From: Bacteroidales bacterium
GTDB taxonomy: Bacteria > Bacteroidota > Bacteroidia > Bacteroidales > UBA932
Direction of reading: 5' to 3'
Length of the DNA: 64,000 nt
NCBI GenBank assembly: GCA_017429475.1
Contig: JAFROX010000001.1
Span: 310,001-374,000, forward strand
Shown here: positions 30,695-39,501 of the stretch, piece after piece
Layout: each line of letters begins with the position of its first letter
How positions within the stretch are numbered: the first letter of the stretch is position 1
Notes under the pieces: generated by a model
What the model saw: the letters and a program-made list of their open reading frames with translations, nothing else
The model's database searches: none
Told to the model about the DNA's origin: nothing
Position numbers and translations under genes: made by a program

Positions 30695-31750
30695 TTAAAT
30701 AATTATTTCTCCACTCTCATCTCCGAGAAGGATGAGGCCCCAGTCAACAACTTGAACATCCACCTCGACTGATGCTCCGGAAACGATGTCTTCCTCATCT
30801 TCGCCACCTTCTCCGCCGTCGTCGGGGTTGCCAAGGTTCACGAGTTTCAGATTGTTGATGACATACATCTTGTTCGATTCAAGGTCAACTCCAAGATCGA
30901 CCGGATAATCATACAAGGCACCGTTGTATTCTACCTGAACCACGAGAAGAGTCCGTTTCGGTGTCCAGCCTGCGTTGCCGTGAGGGGCATAAGCGTTATC
31001 ATTGGGGTATGCATAGAAATAATGGTCAACCGAATAGCTGTCACCTGAAGCCACTTCGGCAGACAGGCCCAGGTCCTGTGTGAAGGAGCCCAAATTGTTG
31101 GAAGCCTGGTATCCGCCTTTGTTATACCATGTTCCCTGAACATCGGGGCTGTAGTCTAACCCGTAGTTGACTTCTCCAGCCACGTTTGTAATATAAACTC
31201 GTCTTATGGTCATGGGGCCTTGAACCCTCAGTGCATTCTGAATTGCTTTAACTACGATTTTTGAAGCTATTCTGCTGACCTCTACCGTAATCTGAGAACT
31301 GCCTTCCCGGGTAATCTGCTGTCCTGCTTTGTATCCAACCATTTCAAAGTTGTCTGAATCTTCGGCAAGACTGGAAGTCGCAGCAAGAAGGGCCGTCTTG
31401 GTTTTTATATCGCTGAGTGACGGGGCATTTACTATACAGTAGATATCACGCGTACCAGCCGTACATTCTACTTCCGTACTACCGGCCTCCGCTGAGGAAT
31501 AACCGTCAAGGGCATCTCCGGCAAAAACGAATACCTGCAGATTGTTTATTGCAGCCTCGTCTGCAGTATGATATGCCTGAGCCGAAGTATTTACTTCACC
31601 GGTTGCCTTGGTTGGCGTAGTGTTGGAAACGATTGATACCTCAATGGATACTTTCTGTTCTTCAGATAGTGATGGTATGGCTGATTCCTTGTTGCAGGAA
31701 GTCACAACCATAAGCGCTGCTGCTGCAGCGAATAATACTGTTCTTTTCAT
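30695..31750 (-). CDS. FimA/Mfa1-like pilin (second)
   Basis: 351 residues. Lipoprotein signal MKRTVLFAAAAALMVVTSC (Cys19). Lys48 in TPTKATGE lies 29 residues downstream. The N-domain is INNLQVFVFAGDALDGYSS and IYCIVNAPSLSDI. The C-domain is IRRVYITNVAGEVNYGLDY, DHYFYAYPNDNAY, WTPKRTLLVVQVEYNGALYDYPVDLG, NKMYVINNLKLVNLG. After an acidic Gly/Glu stretch comes VEVDVQVVDWGL, the terminal strand typical of type V pilins. It resembles the upstream pilin closely in order of motifs, suggesting an old duplication. Either could be the main shaft subunit. Confidence 0.85.
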   Translation of the reverse strand: MKRTVLFAAAAALMVVTSCNKESAIPSLSEEQKVSIEVSIVSNTTPTKATGEVNTSAQAYHTADEAAINNLQVFVFAGDALDGYSSAEAGSTEVECTAGTRDIYCIVNAPSLSDIKTKTALLAATSSLAEDSDNFEMVGYKAGQQITREGSSQITVEVSRIASKIVVKAIQNALRVQGPMTIRRVYITNVAGEVNYGLDYSPDVQGTWYNKGGYQASNNLGSFTQDLGLSAEVASGDSYSVDHYFYAYPNDNAYAPHGNAGWTPKRTLLVVQVEYNGALYDYPVDLGVDLESNKMYVINNLKLVNLGNPDDGGEGGEDEEDIVSGASVEVDVQVVDWGLILLGDESGEIII

Positions 31751-31780
31751 TTCTTTTTTATTTGCTGGTAATTAATATGG

Positions 31781-32785
31781 TTAAATGGTGACGGTTCCCA
31801 GATTGAGGCCGAGTTCCCAATCCTGAACTGTTATGCTGACGGTAGCAGCACCTGTATCTATGGGATCATATGGCTTGTCACCCGGTGCACGGGTAATCAC
31901 TACCTCTTCTATGAGATACGTCTTGTTCCTTTCTATGACGGGCAATTCTATGGGATAATATCCCGTTCCTCCGTCATATTCAACTTCTATACAGAGTATA
32001 GACCGCCTTGGGCTCCACGTGCCACGGCTTTCTTCGTCAAGGCTTTTGACACTGACGTCAATATTGTTGGGATACGGATAAAATGCGTGCTCTGCTTCAT
32101 ATGAACTGTTGTTTTCTATTGTCTGGTCCAATGCATCAAACAAGAAAGTATCCACCTGCTCATTTTCATGCTTGAGTTTATTGTACCATAAGCCCGGTTC
32201 GCCTTCAAGGGAATACTTTACTGCTCCGGAAACATTGAGCATATAGATGCCTGTCACTTTGAGTGTTTTCCCTTCAAATGCAGGTGTATCTGGGAAAGCG
32301 GCCGTAATTTTCGAAACAGAGACCCTGGCGACAAGGCGGCGTACAGTAACAGCGATGACTGCCCCATCTGTCAATTCTGCCGTTACGGAACCGGTCATGA
32401 TAAAACCGTCCAAAGCATTGTCTGCAAGTCCAGTCAAAGTCCCGTTCAACTCTTCCAGAGTAACCACTTCCTCAAGTGAAGGAGCGTTCACGACCGCCCA
32501 AACAGTTTTTTCACCTGATGATGCCAGCATCGTAACGCTCATTTCGTTGTCTATGCTGCGATAATTTTCAAGTTCACCATTGGCATTGAATGCCAGAATC
32601 TGCAGGTTGTTTACCTTGGATTCATTCGCATAGGAATTGCCCGTAGACTTAGACATCGTCGTACCGTTAATACTGACAGTCACTTCAACCGGTTTCCCTT
32701 CGTTGCATTCTTTGCAATCATTCTCTTTCTGGCAGGCCATGGCCCCCAGGGCGAGAACTGCGATAATCATTAGCTGTTTTTTCAT
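31781..32785 (-). CDS. FimA/Mfa1-like pilin (first)
   Basis: 334 residues. Lipoprotein signal MKKQLMIIAVLALGAMAC (Cys18), then a Cys-rich stretch (DCKECNEG). Lys46 in TMSKSTGN lies 28 residues after the lipid Cys. The pilin pattern is clear: VNNLQILAFNANGELENY, VWAVVNAPSLEEV, VTGIYMLNVSGAVKYSL, EHAFYPYPNNIDV, WSPRRSILCIEVEYDGGTGYYPIEL, KTYLIEEVVITRA and the final VSITVQDWELGL. It is the first structural gene after the OmpA-like/DUF3868 gene (21-base gap), so it may be the most expressed pilin. The two extra Cys after the signal are unusual and could form a disulfide. Confidence 0.85.
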   Translation of the reverse strand: MKKQLMIIAVLALGAMACQKENDCKECNEGKPVEVTVSINGTTMSKSTGNSYANESKVNNLQILAFNANGELENYRSIDNEMSVTMLASSGEKTVWAVVNAPSLEEVVTLEELNGTLTGLADNALDGFIMTGSVTAELTDGAVIAVTVRRLVARVSVSKITAAFPDTPAFEGKTLKVTGIYMLNVSGAVKYSLEGEPGLWYNKLKHENEQVDTFLFDALDQTIENNSSYEAEHAFYPYPNNIDVSVKSLDEESRGTWSPRRSILCIEVEYDGGTGYYPIELPVIERNKTYLIEEVVITRAPGDKPYDPIDTGAATVSITVQDWELGLNLGTVTI

Positions 32786-32806
32786 TTTTGTTTATGTTAA
32801 GATTCT

Positions 32807-34825
32807 TTAATAGAGTTCTTCTTCATCTTTTTTATTCAGGCCATAAAGCGTTATGAGTTCTGATATTTCCGGGTCTAGATTACCCCTGTGCACATAAGCA
32901 GGATCTTGTCTGCAAGACGCCATATAGCATTGCACGGCATTCCCTTCATCTCCAAGCCTGGAATAGACCAGTGCCAGCATATAGTTTACCTGTGCCGTCT
33001 TTTCACAGCCCTGCAAGATCTGCAATGCACTTCGGTTACGGTCCAGTGCCACATATGCCACTGCGGTATTGTAATCCTGATAAGGAGCAAGCAAAGCAGC
33101 CGACTGTTCGTAGTTACGATTCCTTATGGCCTCCACCCCTCTCATATACGCCGTGTCAAGCACTGTCGTATGTATTGTGTCCTTTACCATCGACTTCCTG
33201 TGCAGATAGAAATCGAAAGTGACAGTTCGCAGCCTGGGATATAACTCATCCTTGAGGTAGTTGTAATATCCTTGCTGTCTCATCTTTGATTCGCGCACAT
33301 CAAGGTCGCTGATATCACTTTGTTCAAAGTAGTGGTGCTTGTCTTCTGAAGAAAGATTGTCATCTGCTCCGACCAGTCTGTCAAGTCCTTTCCAATTCTC
33401 ACCATAGATACTGCTCTGAAAAGGAATACTTGCCACCCGATTCCTTGACATGTCACCTGATTCATCTATGCTGAAACCCTTGGTTGCCTCCAGGGAATCC
33501 CTGTAATGCTTAATCCAGGAACGGAAATAACTTGACACTGACTCTGACCGTCTTTTGGAAAGCCTTTCGTTCTGCTTGTATCCGCCTTCTGGAGAAGCAG
33601 TTGCCGTGACCCTTATGGAATCCAGTTCAAACAACTCGTTCTCCATAAGGGCAACCAATTGGTTCTTGATGTTTGTTATTTCTTCAGCATTGTCAGACAA
33701 ATCATATCTGACATCTGACTTGGCCGCCTGAAAAACGATGTTGTATGAGGCGCTCGCCGTGGCCCGTCTCTCGATTATCTTGGTGAGATACTTTTCTGAC
33801 ATATCGGCAAACGAGGATACAGAAGAAATATAGAAGGTAAGCGGCTCTCCTTTCGGAATGGCATACAGCTGCTTATCCTGCTCGTATATCGCCCCGGAAA
33901 GGACGATGTCCACCTTGCGCAACATTGGCTTGGTGTCGATAATCTGGGAATAGCAATACTTGAAGTCTCCGTTTATGTCTATCAACACCGTGTCAAGCTT
34001 TATTCCTTCTGTCACTATGGGTGCTTTCACATATCGTTCGAACATCTTCTGGCGACGAAGTTTTCGCCTGTCGTTCATCCTCTGTGCCAGTTTGTTGGTA
34101 TAGTGCTCCACCGCCGTTGCCTCGCTCACCCCGTAATAGGAATAGAATTGCTCGTCTGATACTTCCGTCGAATCACGCTTGAATTCGTACAACCTAGGCA
34201 TATTTCTTTCTATGAAAAGCTCGAGCTGTCCTACGTTCACAAACGCATTCGTGTCCGTTATTATTCTAGACAAGAAACGCTCATACTGCTGATAACCTCT
34301 CAACTGGGTCTTGCGATACCCCCTTCCTGTGATGATGACCGGATCGAGCGACAGGCTGTCTTCCAGAACGTACATCTGCGGTGCGAACCTAAGCTGCCAC
34401 TTGCTGTCCATCATAGCCTTCGGAACAGTAATGTCAAACTGTATCGCGACCTTTCCGCCTCGTTCTGCAACATTTCTGAATCGGGCTGACACGACTGCCG
34501 CGTCTATGACCTCATTGGCAACCATTTCTCCTGTTGACTCATCTTTTATGGCTTTCATCACCAGTGTTTGCCGCCCATAGAGATCCAGTATCTGCAAAGT
34601 ATCTTTCCTGGCTGCGCGGTATTCTTTGTCGGGAATATCGGTTCCGTTGGAAAGGGCGATTGCCGCATTGGTGTTGTTATCCCTGATCGCCTCCAGTTTT
34701 CCTTGAGAAAAATAGACACGATAGATGCTGTCACGGCAGTATTCATAGAGACTGGACCAGATTGTCTGACAACAGGCGCCGATCGACAGCGCCAGGCTAA
34801 TGACAGTAAGTGAAATCTTTTTCAT
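32807..34825 (-). CDS. DUF3868-type protein with OmpA-like domain and TPR tail
   Basis: 672 residues with an export signal (MKKISLTVISLALSIGAC); GAC fits a lipobox, but cleavage before CQT is also possible. The central part (about residues 120-380) is the DUF3868-like region, with SARFRNVAERGGKVAIQFDITVPKAMMDSKWQLRFAPQMY. Residues about 370-460 hold an OmpA-like peptidoglycan-binding motif (RVTATASPEGGYKQNERLSKRRSESV). The last ~100 residues look like TPR helices (RNRNYEQSAALLAPYQDYNTAVAYVALDRN). Proteins of this type recur with DUF3575 ahead of type V pilus genes and probably link assembly to the cell wall. It starts 3 bases after the DUF3575 stop. Confidence 0.82.
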   Translation of the reverse strand: MKKISLTVISLALSIGACCQTIWSSLYEYCRDSIYRVYFSQGKLEAIRDNNTNAAIALSNGTDIPDKEYRAARKDTLQILDLYGRQTLVMKAIKDESTGEMVANEVIDAAVVSARFRNVAERGGKVAIQFDITVPKAMMDSKWQLRFAPQMYVLEDSLSLDPVIITGRGYRKTQLRGYQQYERFLSRIITDTNAFVNVGQLELFIERNMPRLYEFKRDSTEVSDEQFYSYYGVSEATAVEHYTNKLAQRMNDRRKLRRQKMFERYVKAPIVTEGIKLDTVLIDINGDFKYCYSQIIDTKPMLRKVDIVLSGAIYEQDKQLYAIPKGEPLTFYISSVSSFADMSEKYLTKIIERRATASASYNIVFQAAKSDVRYDLSDNAEEITNIKNQLVALMENELFELDSIRVTATASPEGGYKQNERLSKRRSESVSSYFRSWIKHYRDSLEATKGFSIDESGDMSRNRVASIPFQSSIYGENWKGLDRLVGADDNLSSEDKHHYFEQSDISDLDVRESKMRQQGYYNYLKDELYPRLRTVTFDFYLHRKSMVKDTIHTTVLDTAYMRGVEAIRNRNYEQSAALLAPYQDYNTAVAYVALDRNRSALQILQGCEKTAQVNYMLALVYSRLGDEGNAVQCYMASCRQDPAYVHRGNLDPEISELITLYGLNKKDEEELY

Positions 34826-34828
34826 TGG

Positions 34829-35398
34829 TTAAAGGATATATACTAATGACACCATCACATTGTTTGGCCAGATAAAGAACTTGGTGCCTTGATCGAGTAT
34901 ATCGCCACAATAGGGACAGGAATAAGCGGTGTATGCCGTAGCTCCGGTCCAAGCCCCCACTCCAAACTCAATGTTGAACGACTTGTGTACCATCAGGGTA
35001 TAACCAAGAGAAAGGCATAACCCGTAGGCATCTCCTTCTTCGGCAGGCAATACAGGCAGCCCTCCACGGTTATATTCCTGATATTGTAATTGCAATCCTG
35101 TCCACCATCCGGAATAGATATGCCATGGCCAGTAGCGGAATCCCGCATAACAGCACCTTTTTCTATTCTCAAATTGCCTTTCTTCGCTGCCGTAATGGAA
35201 TGTCCAGGGATTGAAGCGAATACCTGCGTTGAATGAATAGTGCCGGGATATGGCCACACTGCTCTCAACATTAAGGGTCCCCAGATTGACATAATCCACT
35301 AAATTGGTTCCTATGGACCAGCGCTGGGCAAATGAATCAAAGGAAGTCGTACATATTATGAGTACGGCGACAAGGAATATGACACCAGTCCTTTCCAT
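34829..35398 (-). CDS. DUF3575 outer-membrane beta-barrel protein
   Basis: 189 residues with a signal peptide (MERTGVIFLVAVLIICTTSFDSFAQ). The mature part has alternating amphipathic strands and the DUF3575 landmarks: WSIGTNLVDYVNLGTLNVESSVAISRHYSFNAGIRFNPWTF, then RYWPWHIYSGWWTGLQLQYQEYN, CLSLGYTLMVHKSFNIEFGVGAW. It ends in a hydrophobic strand (VMVSLVYIL), as outer-membrane barrels do. CPYCGDIL is an extra CxxC loop. The family occurs with DUF3868 proteins at pilus loci. It lies 21 bases behind ssb and 3 bases ahead of the DUF3868-type gene. Confidence 0.85.
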   Translation of the reverse strand: MERTGVIFLVAVLIICTTSFDSFAQRWSIGTNLVDYVNLGTLNVESSVAISRHYSFNAGIRFNPWTFHYGSEERQFENRKRCCYAGFRYWPWHIYSGWWTGLQLQYQEYNRGGLPVLPAEEGDAYGLCLSLGYTLMVHKSFNIEFGVGAWTGATAYTAYSCPYCGDILDQGTKFFIWPNNVMVSLVYIL

Positions 35399-35419
35399 CT
35401 TCTTTTCTCAATCTCTTTG

Positions 35420-35824
35420 TCAACTCATCGCAAAACCAGGGTAAAAGCCTGCCGGCATCATCATATCAGGCATCGGAGTCGGAGCGGCCTGGATGTCATC
35501 GCGACGGATATTCATCTTAGTAGCCGTCACTTCGGTATAGTACCTGTCCTCACCGTCGGCGTTCTGGTAGCGGGCATTCCTTATCTTGCCTATCACGTGA
35601 ACCAGGACGCCTTTTTTGAGCAATCGGAAATCATCGGTATTTCTCGAAGCCCATACCGATACATTGTGCCAAGTCGTCTCTTCTTTCAAGGTGCCGCTGC
35701 GGTCCTTGAATCTCTCGTTTGTAGCAATGGAGAACTTCGCCACCTGGGAGTCTCCGCATGTCATGATTTTCGGGTTCTGGCCGATCCGGCCCAGAAGTTC
35801 CACTCTGTTGATTGAATTTTCCAT
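35420..35824 (-). CDS. ssb: Single-stranded DNA-binding protein paralogue
   Basis: 134 residues from ATG 35824 (MENSINRVELLGRIGQNPKI); an earlier in-frame start would add ten residues not seen in SSB. The OB fold is complete: VAKFSIATNERFKDRSGTLKEETTWHNVSVWA, LLKKGVLVHVIGKIRNARYQNADGEDRYYTEVTATKMNI. The tail is short, Met/Pro rich and ends GFYPGFAMS; it lacks the acidic DDxPF-like tip that recruits repair and replication proteins. It is probably an accessory SSB. It lies 21 bases ahead of the DUF3575 gene in the same direction, so it may be on the pilus transcript. No TAnnTTTG match was found in the 120 bases upstream. Confidence 0.9.
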   Translation of the reverse strand: MENSINRVELLGRIGQNPKIMTCGDSQVAKFSIATNERFKDRSGTLKEETTWHNVSVWASRNTDDFRLLKKGVLVHVIGKIRNARYQNADGEDRYYTEVTATKMNIRRDDIQAAPTPMPDMMMPAGFYPGFAMS

Positions 35825-35940
35825 AATGATTGTTGTTTGTTTGTCCGGGGACAAAGGAAAACAGCCCCTGCCGGCCTAACCATACTCCAATCATTTATAT
35901 CCGTTTATTTTCAGAGCGGAATTATTTGGAATTGCATAAA

Positions 35941-35974
35941 AAAACCGGCAATGCGCATTGCATTGCCGGTTTTA
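35941..35974 (-). terminator. Terminator of cysS
   Basis: ACCGGCAATG, 7-base loop, CATTGCCGGT (35944-35970), with A/T tracts on both sides so it can work in either direction. It separates cysS from the ssb-pilus operon. Confidence 0.88.
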
Positions 35975-35995
35975 TGCTGATAAAAACTGTATTCG

Positions 35996-37468
35996 CTACT
36001 TCAACGTCCAGGTGCTGCCATCCTTGGTGTCCTTCACCTCGATGCCAAGCGCTCCGAGAGCATCGCGGATCTGGTCGCTCTTCGCCCAGTCCTTGGCCAT
36101 CTTCGCCTCCTTGCGATAAGCCAGGATCATATCCATCAGACCGTCGATCACCTTCTCGTTGCCACCCTGCTCACGCTCGTCAGCAAGACCCAGCACATCA
36201 CCCACCACAGTCTTCAGAAGCTCCTTAAGAATATCCTTGTCAGCAGCCGAAATCTTCATCTTTCCGTCAGCAACGGTATTCACGATACGCACAGCCTCGA
36301 ACAGGTTCGACAATGCGATCGGAGTGTTCAGGTCATCGCAGAGAGCCTCATAGACATTCTCCCTGATCTTCGCAATCTCCTCAGAAGCCGGAACGTCATC
36401 CACCTTCAGGCCTTCCACGTCAGCAGCAGCCTGCATCAAGCGCTTCAGACCTTTCTCGGCAGCCTGCAAAGCCTCGTTGCTGAAATCGAGAGTGCCGCGA
36501 TAGTGAGCCTGCAGAATGAAGAAGCGCACCGTCATTGGACTGTAAGCCTGCTTCAGGATGGGATGAGTGCCGTTGAACAACTCGTCGAGAGTGATAAAAT
36601 TGCCGTAGGACTTGCCCATCTTCTGACCATTGATGGTAATCATATTGTTGTGGATCCAGTAGTGCACGCCACCCTTGCCGCGGGAAGCAGTGTTCTGGGC
36701 CAACTCGCACTCGTGATGCGGGAACATAAGGTCCATTCCGCCGCCGTGGATGTCGAACTCCTCGCCGAGATACTTGGCGCTCATTGCAGAGCACTCAAGA
36801 TGCCAGCCAGGGAAGCCCTCGCTCCAGGGAGAAGGCCAGTGCATGATGTGTTCCGGAGCAGCCTTCTTCCAAAGCGCGAAATCGTAGCTGCTGCGCTTGT
36901 CGCTCTGGCCGTCAAGCTCGCGGGTATTGGCAATCATCTCGTCGATGGTGCGGCCCGAAAGCACGCCGTAGCGATGGTCCTTGTTGTATTTCTCAACGTC
37001 GAAATAGACAGATCCGTTGCTCACATAAGCATAACCGGCATCGAGAATCTGCTTCACCAGCTCGATCTGCTCGATGATGTGGCCGGAAGCACGGGGTTCG
37101 ATGGACGGGGGCTGCACTCCAAGCTTCGTCATCGCAGCCTGATAGCGCAGAGTATAGTACTGCACAACCTCCATGGGTTCGAGCTGCTCCAGACGGGCCT
37201 TCTTTGCAATCTTGTCCTCGCCCTCGTCGGCATCGTGCTCAAGGTGTCCAACATCAGTGATGTTGCGGACATACCTTACTTTATAACCGAGATAGCGGAA
37301 CAGGCGCACCAGCACATCGTAAGTGATGCCTGGACGCGCGTGGCCGAGATGGGCGTCGCCATATACAGTCGGACCGCAGACATAGATGCCCACGTGGCCC
37401 GGATTGATGGGAACGAACAGTTGCTTGGTTCTTGTAAGCGTGTTGTACAGAAAAATCTCTCGTGCCAT
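35996..37468 (-). CDS. cysS: Cysteinyl-tRNA synthetase
   Basis: 490 residues from ATG 37468 ([15 protein letters not shown]); an upstream in-frame start is less likely. It charges tRNA-Cys. Zinc-ligand Cys sits in [15 protein letters not shown], which also carries the HIGH-type motif. Further ligands are in [15 protein letters not shown] and [11 protein letters not shown]. The KMSKS loop is [11 protein letters not shown]. The C-terminal DALR-type helical domain ends with KTVVGDVLG and [25 protein letters not shown]. Single-gene unit with its own promoter and terminator. Confidence 0.97.
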   Translation of the reverse strand: MAREIFLYNTLTRTKQLFVPINPGHVGIYVCGPTVYGDAHLGHARPGITYDVLVRLFRYLGYKVRYVRNITDVGHLEHDADEGEDKIAKKARLEQLEPMEVVQYYTLRYQAAMTKLGVQPPSIEPRASGHIIEQIELVKQILDAGYAYVSNGSVYFDVEKYNKDHRYGVLSGRTIDEMIANTRELDGQSDKRSSYDFALWKKAAPEHIMHWPSPWSEGFPGWHLECSAMSAKYLGEEFDIHGGGMDLMFPHHECELAQNTASRGKGGVHYWIHNNMITINGQKMGKSYGNFITLDELFNGTHPILKQAYSPMTVRFFILQAHYRGTLDFSNEALQAAEKGLKRLMQAAADVEGLKVDDVPASEEIAKIRENVYEALCDDLNTPIALSNLFEAVRIVNTVADGKMKISAADKDILKELLKTVVGDVLGLADEREQGGNEKVIDGLMDMILAYRKEAKMAKDWAKSDQIRDALGALGIEVKDTKDGSTWTLK

Positions 37469-37490
37469 GGCAATAGGGGTTAACAAGTTG

Positions 37491-37498
37491 CAAATGTA
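37491..37498 (-). promoter_or_regulatory. -7 element for cysS
   Basis: Minus strand TACATTTGCA, 22 bases before ATG 37468, inside the gap after the deacetylase gene. Confidence 0.6.
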
Positions 37499-37515
37499 GA
37501 CTTTTTTTACGCTTT

Positions 37516-38649
37516 TCAGAATCTATATTCCACGAAAGCTTCCATAGCCTCGTAGCAGGCCAGCCCCAGGTCGTCATAACGCTGGGCAGTAGAACGGTTG
37601 CGATCTTCGGCCCTCTGCCAGAAAAGCCTCTCGTCATTGCCGAGAAAAGGAGCGCTCTCCATCTGGCTTGTGTGCTTGAGTATCGCATTACGCTTTGCAC
37701 GGAGTTCTTCAGGACTCATAGGCACGCACATCTCAATGTCCGCGATATCCCATTCGTCCCAAGCACCCCGGTACATCCAGACTCTGCAGTCTTTCAGCCA
37801 GCCAGCACCAGCATTCTTTTCGTTGTCGATTGCCGCGAAGACAGCATCCGTGCAGAGCTTATGAGTTCCGTGAGGATCGGAGAAATCAGCGGCAACATAT
37901 ATTTGATGAGGCTTAATATCAGAGATCAGCGTCTGTATTATAGCGACATCACTCTCCGTCATAGGCTGCTTCTCTATCCTGCCGGTTTCATAAAAAGGAA
38001 GGTCAAGAAAATGAATGTGGTCGGATGGAATGCTGTTATACGCACAGGCAATGCGTGCTTCGCCACGACGGATGAGTCTTTTTATTGCCAGCACATCCGG
38101 ATGTTCACAGCCCTCCTTCTTGCTATTTTTGAGAATTGACTTCACCTCCTGGTACTTTCGGGTGATAACCTCGTCGGAACCATTGGCAAAGACCTGGTTG
38201 AAACCGTTGACGAAATGCATATATCGGGTCACCTCCTCGTCCAACACTGCTATATCCCCACTCGTTTCATAAGCCACGTGCAGGTCATTCCCCTGCTGGA
38301 TAAGCCTGCGCATCGTTCCTCCCATCGAAATGACGTCATCGTCAGGGTGGGGAGAGAATACGATTACACGCTTGGGAAACGGCCAGGCGCGTTCAGGACG
38401 TGTAGAGTCGTCGGCATCGGGCTTACCCCCCGGCCATCCGGTGATGGTGTGCTGCAACTGGTTGAACACTTCAATATTTGTCTGAGCTGCGGAACCGTAC
38501 TTTTCAGTCAAGTGCCACAGCCCGTGATCAATATAATCCTTAGCCGACAGCTTGAGCAGCGGTTTGCCGACAGCCTGGCTCAACCGGATGATTTCCCGCC
38601 TCAGGGGATAACGGTCCGTAGTTATTGTTGATGACAGATTGAGATTCAT
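37516..38649 (-). CDS. PIG-L/LmbE-type deacetylase, stand-alone half of the NagB-LmbE fusion family
   Basis: 377 residues from ATG 38649 ([16 protein letters not shown]). Residues 98-110 carry the zinc-binding motif [13 protein letters not shown] (His101, Asp103, Asp104). Downstream blocks are [65 protein letters not shown] and [33 protein letters not shown]. From memory these match the C-terminal half of the ~660-residue Bacteroidetes proteins that fuse glucosamine-6-phosphate deaminase to a LmbE-like domain. Here the NagB half is missing, while the LSSTIT N-terminus of the fusion seems kept. Likely a cytoplasmic amino-sugar deacetylase or related hydrolase. It lies 18 bases behind the LytTR gene. 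Confidence 0.85.
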   Translation of the reverse strand: MNLNLSSTITTDRYPLRREIIRLSQAVGKPLLKLSAKDYIDHGLWHLTEKYGSAAQTNIEVFNQLQHTITGWPGGKPDADDSTRPERAWPFPKRVIVFSPHPDDDVISMGGTMRRLIQQGNDLHVAYETSGDIAVLDEEVTRYMHFVNGFNQVFANGSDEVITRKYQEVKSILKNSKKEGCEHPDVLAIKRLIRRGEARIACAYNSIPSDHIHFLDLPFYETGRIEKQPMTESDVAIIQTLISDIKPHQIYVAADFSDPHGTHKLCTDAVFAAIDNEKNAGAGWLKDCRVWMYRGAWDEWDIADIEMCVPMSPEELRAKRNAILKHTSQMESAPFLGNDERLFWQRAEDRNRSTAQRYDDLGLACYEAMEAFVEYRF

Positions 38650-38667
38650 ATCTTCATTAATTATCAA

Positions 38668-39420
38668 TTACACCTTCTCAAGCCAGCGCAGAAACTCTTC
38701 TTCGCGCGAGCGCGTGACAAGCGTCGAGACATCGTCCGGTCGGGGCTTCACCTCGACCTTATAGCGGCCAGAATTGACCACTGCGCTTTCGATGGAGGAC
38801 AGGGCAGGTATGCAGCTGCGGTTGATGCGGAAGAAACGCTCCGGATCGAGCCCTTTCATTATGTCGTCCATAGTGGAATCCACTATGTAGCGCTCTCCGT
38901 CTCCGGTGAGAAGATAATTGCACTTCTCCTTGGAATAGAAACAGGCGATCTGCTCCGTCGAAACAGGGACGATGCGGTCACCCGAACGCACGATCCAGCG
39001 CTGTCTGTACTCTTTGGGAGAAGCCTCCGGCAATTGTGGATCCTTCATCATATTAACAAAAAGGGGACTGCGCGAAAGAAGATGTATCATCAGCAGGAGG
39101 ATGAGTCCAAGCAGCAGCGTCGTGAACGAAGTGGAAATGGCGTAAACCCACATACTTTCTCCCATCAGCGGGATGAGCATCGTGGGAAGCGCGTTGCCGA
39201 TGAGGTATGCCATCACATTGATCATCACAAGCGCCACCAGGGTGAAATAAATCTTGAGTCCGCTCTGGTTGCAGATGATGAAGACCATCGCCAGCGTGAG
39301 CAGTGTCAGTGCCTGCGTGTCCTCAGCCCCCATCGCACGGCAGGCGATGCAGGTCAGTGCGTGCAGAGCAGTGAAAACCATTACCAGCCAGAAAGCTGTC
39401 CTTCTTGAAATACCTCCCAT
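38668..39420 (-). CDS. Membrane-bound LytTR-type transcription regulator
   Basis: 250 residues. Residues 1-125 contain about four hydrophobic segments (FWLVMVFTALHALTCIA, LTLLTLAMVFIICN, YFTLVALVMINVMAYLIG, FTTLLLGLILLLMIHLL). Residues about 145-250 form a LytTR DNA-binding domain (DRIVPVSTEQIACFYSKEKCNYLLTGDGERYIVDSTMDDI...FFRINRSCIPALSSIE). It would act as a one-component regulator tethered in the inner membrane, with no response-regulator receiver domain. It is divergent from the glycan-uptake operon and shares a 142-bp intergenic region with it. The deacetylase gene follows after 18 bases. Its signal is unknown. Confidence 0.9.
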   Translation of the reverse strand: MGGISRRTAFWLVMVFTALHALTCIACRAMGAEDTQALTLLTLAMVFIICNQSGLKIYFTLVALVMINVMAYLIGNALPTMLIPLMGESMWVYAISTSFTTLLLGLILLLMIHLLSRSPLFVNMMKDPQLPEASPKEYRQRWIVRSGDRIVPVSTEQIACFYSKEKCNYLLTGDGERYIVDSTMDDIMKGLDPERFFRINRSCIPALSSIESAVVNSGRYKVEVKPRPDDVSTLVTRSREEEFLRWLEKV

Positions 39421-39440
39421 ATTTGATACATTCTGTCCTA

Positions 39441-39473
39441 CAAATATAAAAATTCATCCCCAGAAACTGCAAA
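39441..39473 (-). promoter_or_regulatory. Promoter of the LytTR gene
   Basis: Minus strand TTTG (39473-39470), 21 bases, then TATATTTG (39448-39441), about 20 bases before the start codon. Confidence 0.55.
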
Positions 39474-39501
39474 TTCGTCCTAATTTTCTTCGAATTCCGT
39501 C
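39472..39501. promoter_or_regulatory. Candidate LytTR operator: imperfect direct repeat with 21-bp period
   Basis: AATTCGTC (39472-39479) and AATTCCGTC (39493-39501) recur two helical turns apart, the spacing LytTR proteins use. The left half overlaps the -33 element of the LytTR gene. Sequence similarity to known LytTR boxes is weak. Confidence 0.3.

Noticed and set aside
29659-32806. Phase-variable promoters before the pilin genes
   Set aside because: I looked for inverted repeats flanking the 20-35 base gaps and saw none; no invertase gene is present.
22243-35824. Pilus region as an integrated island at tRNA-Asn
   Set aside because: There is no integrase gene. The tRNA 3' end is not repeated at the far boundary; the best match near 35.84 kb is only 7 bases. 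The region looks somewhat richer in A+T, but I did not compute it.
36503-37483. 326-codon plus-strand open frame opposite cysS
   Set aside because: cysS on the minus strand has all its motifs; the antisense product has no recognisable feature.
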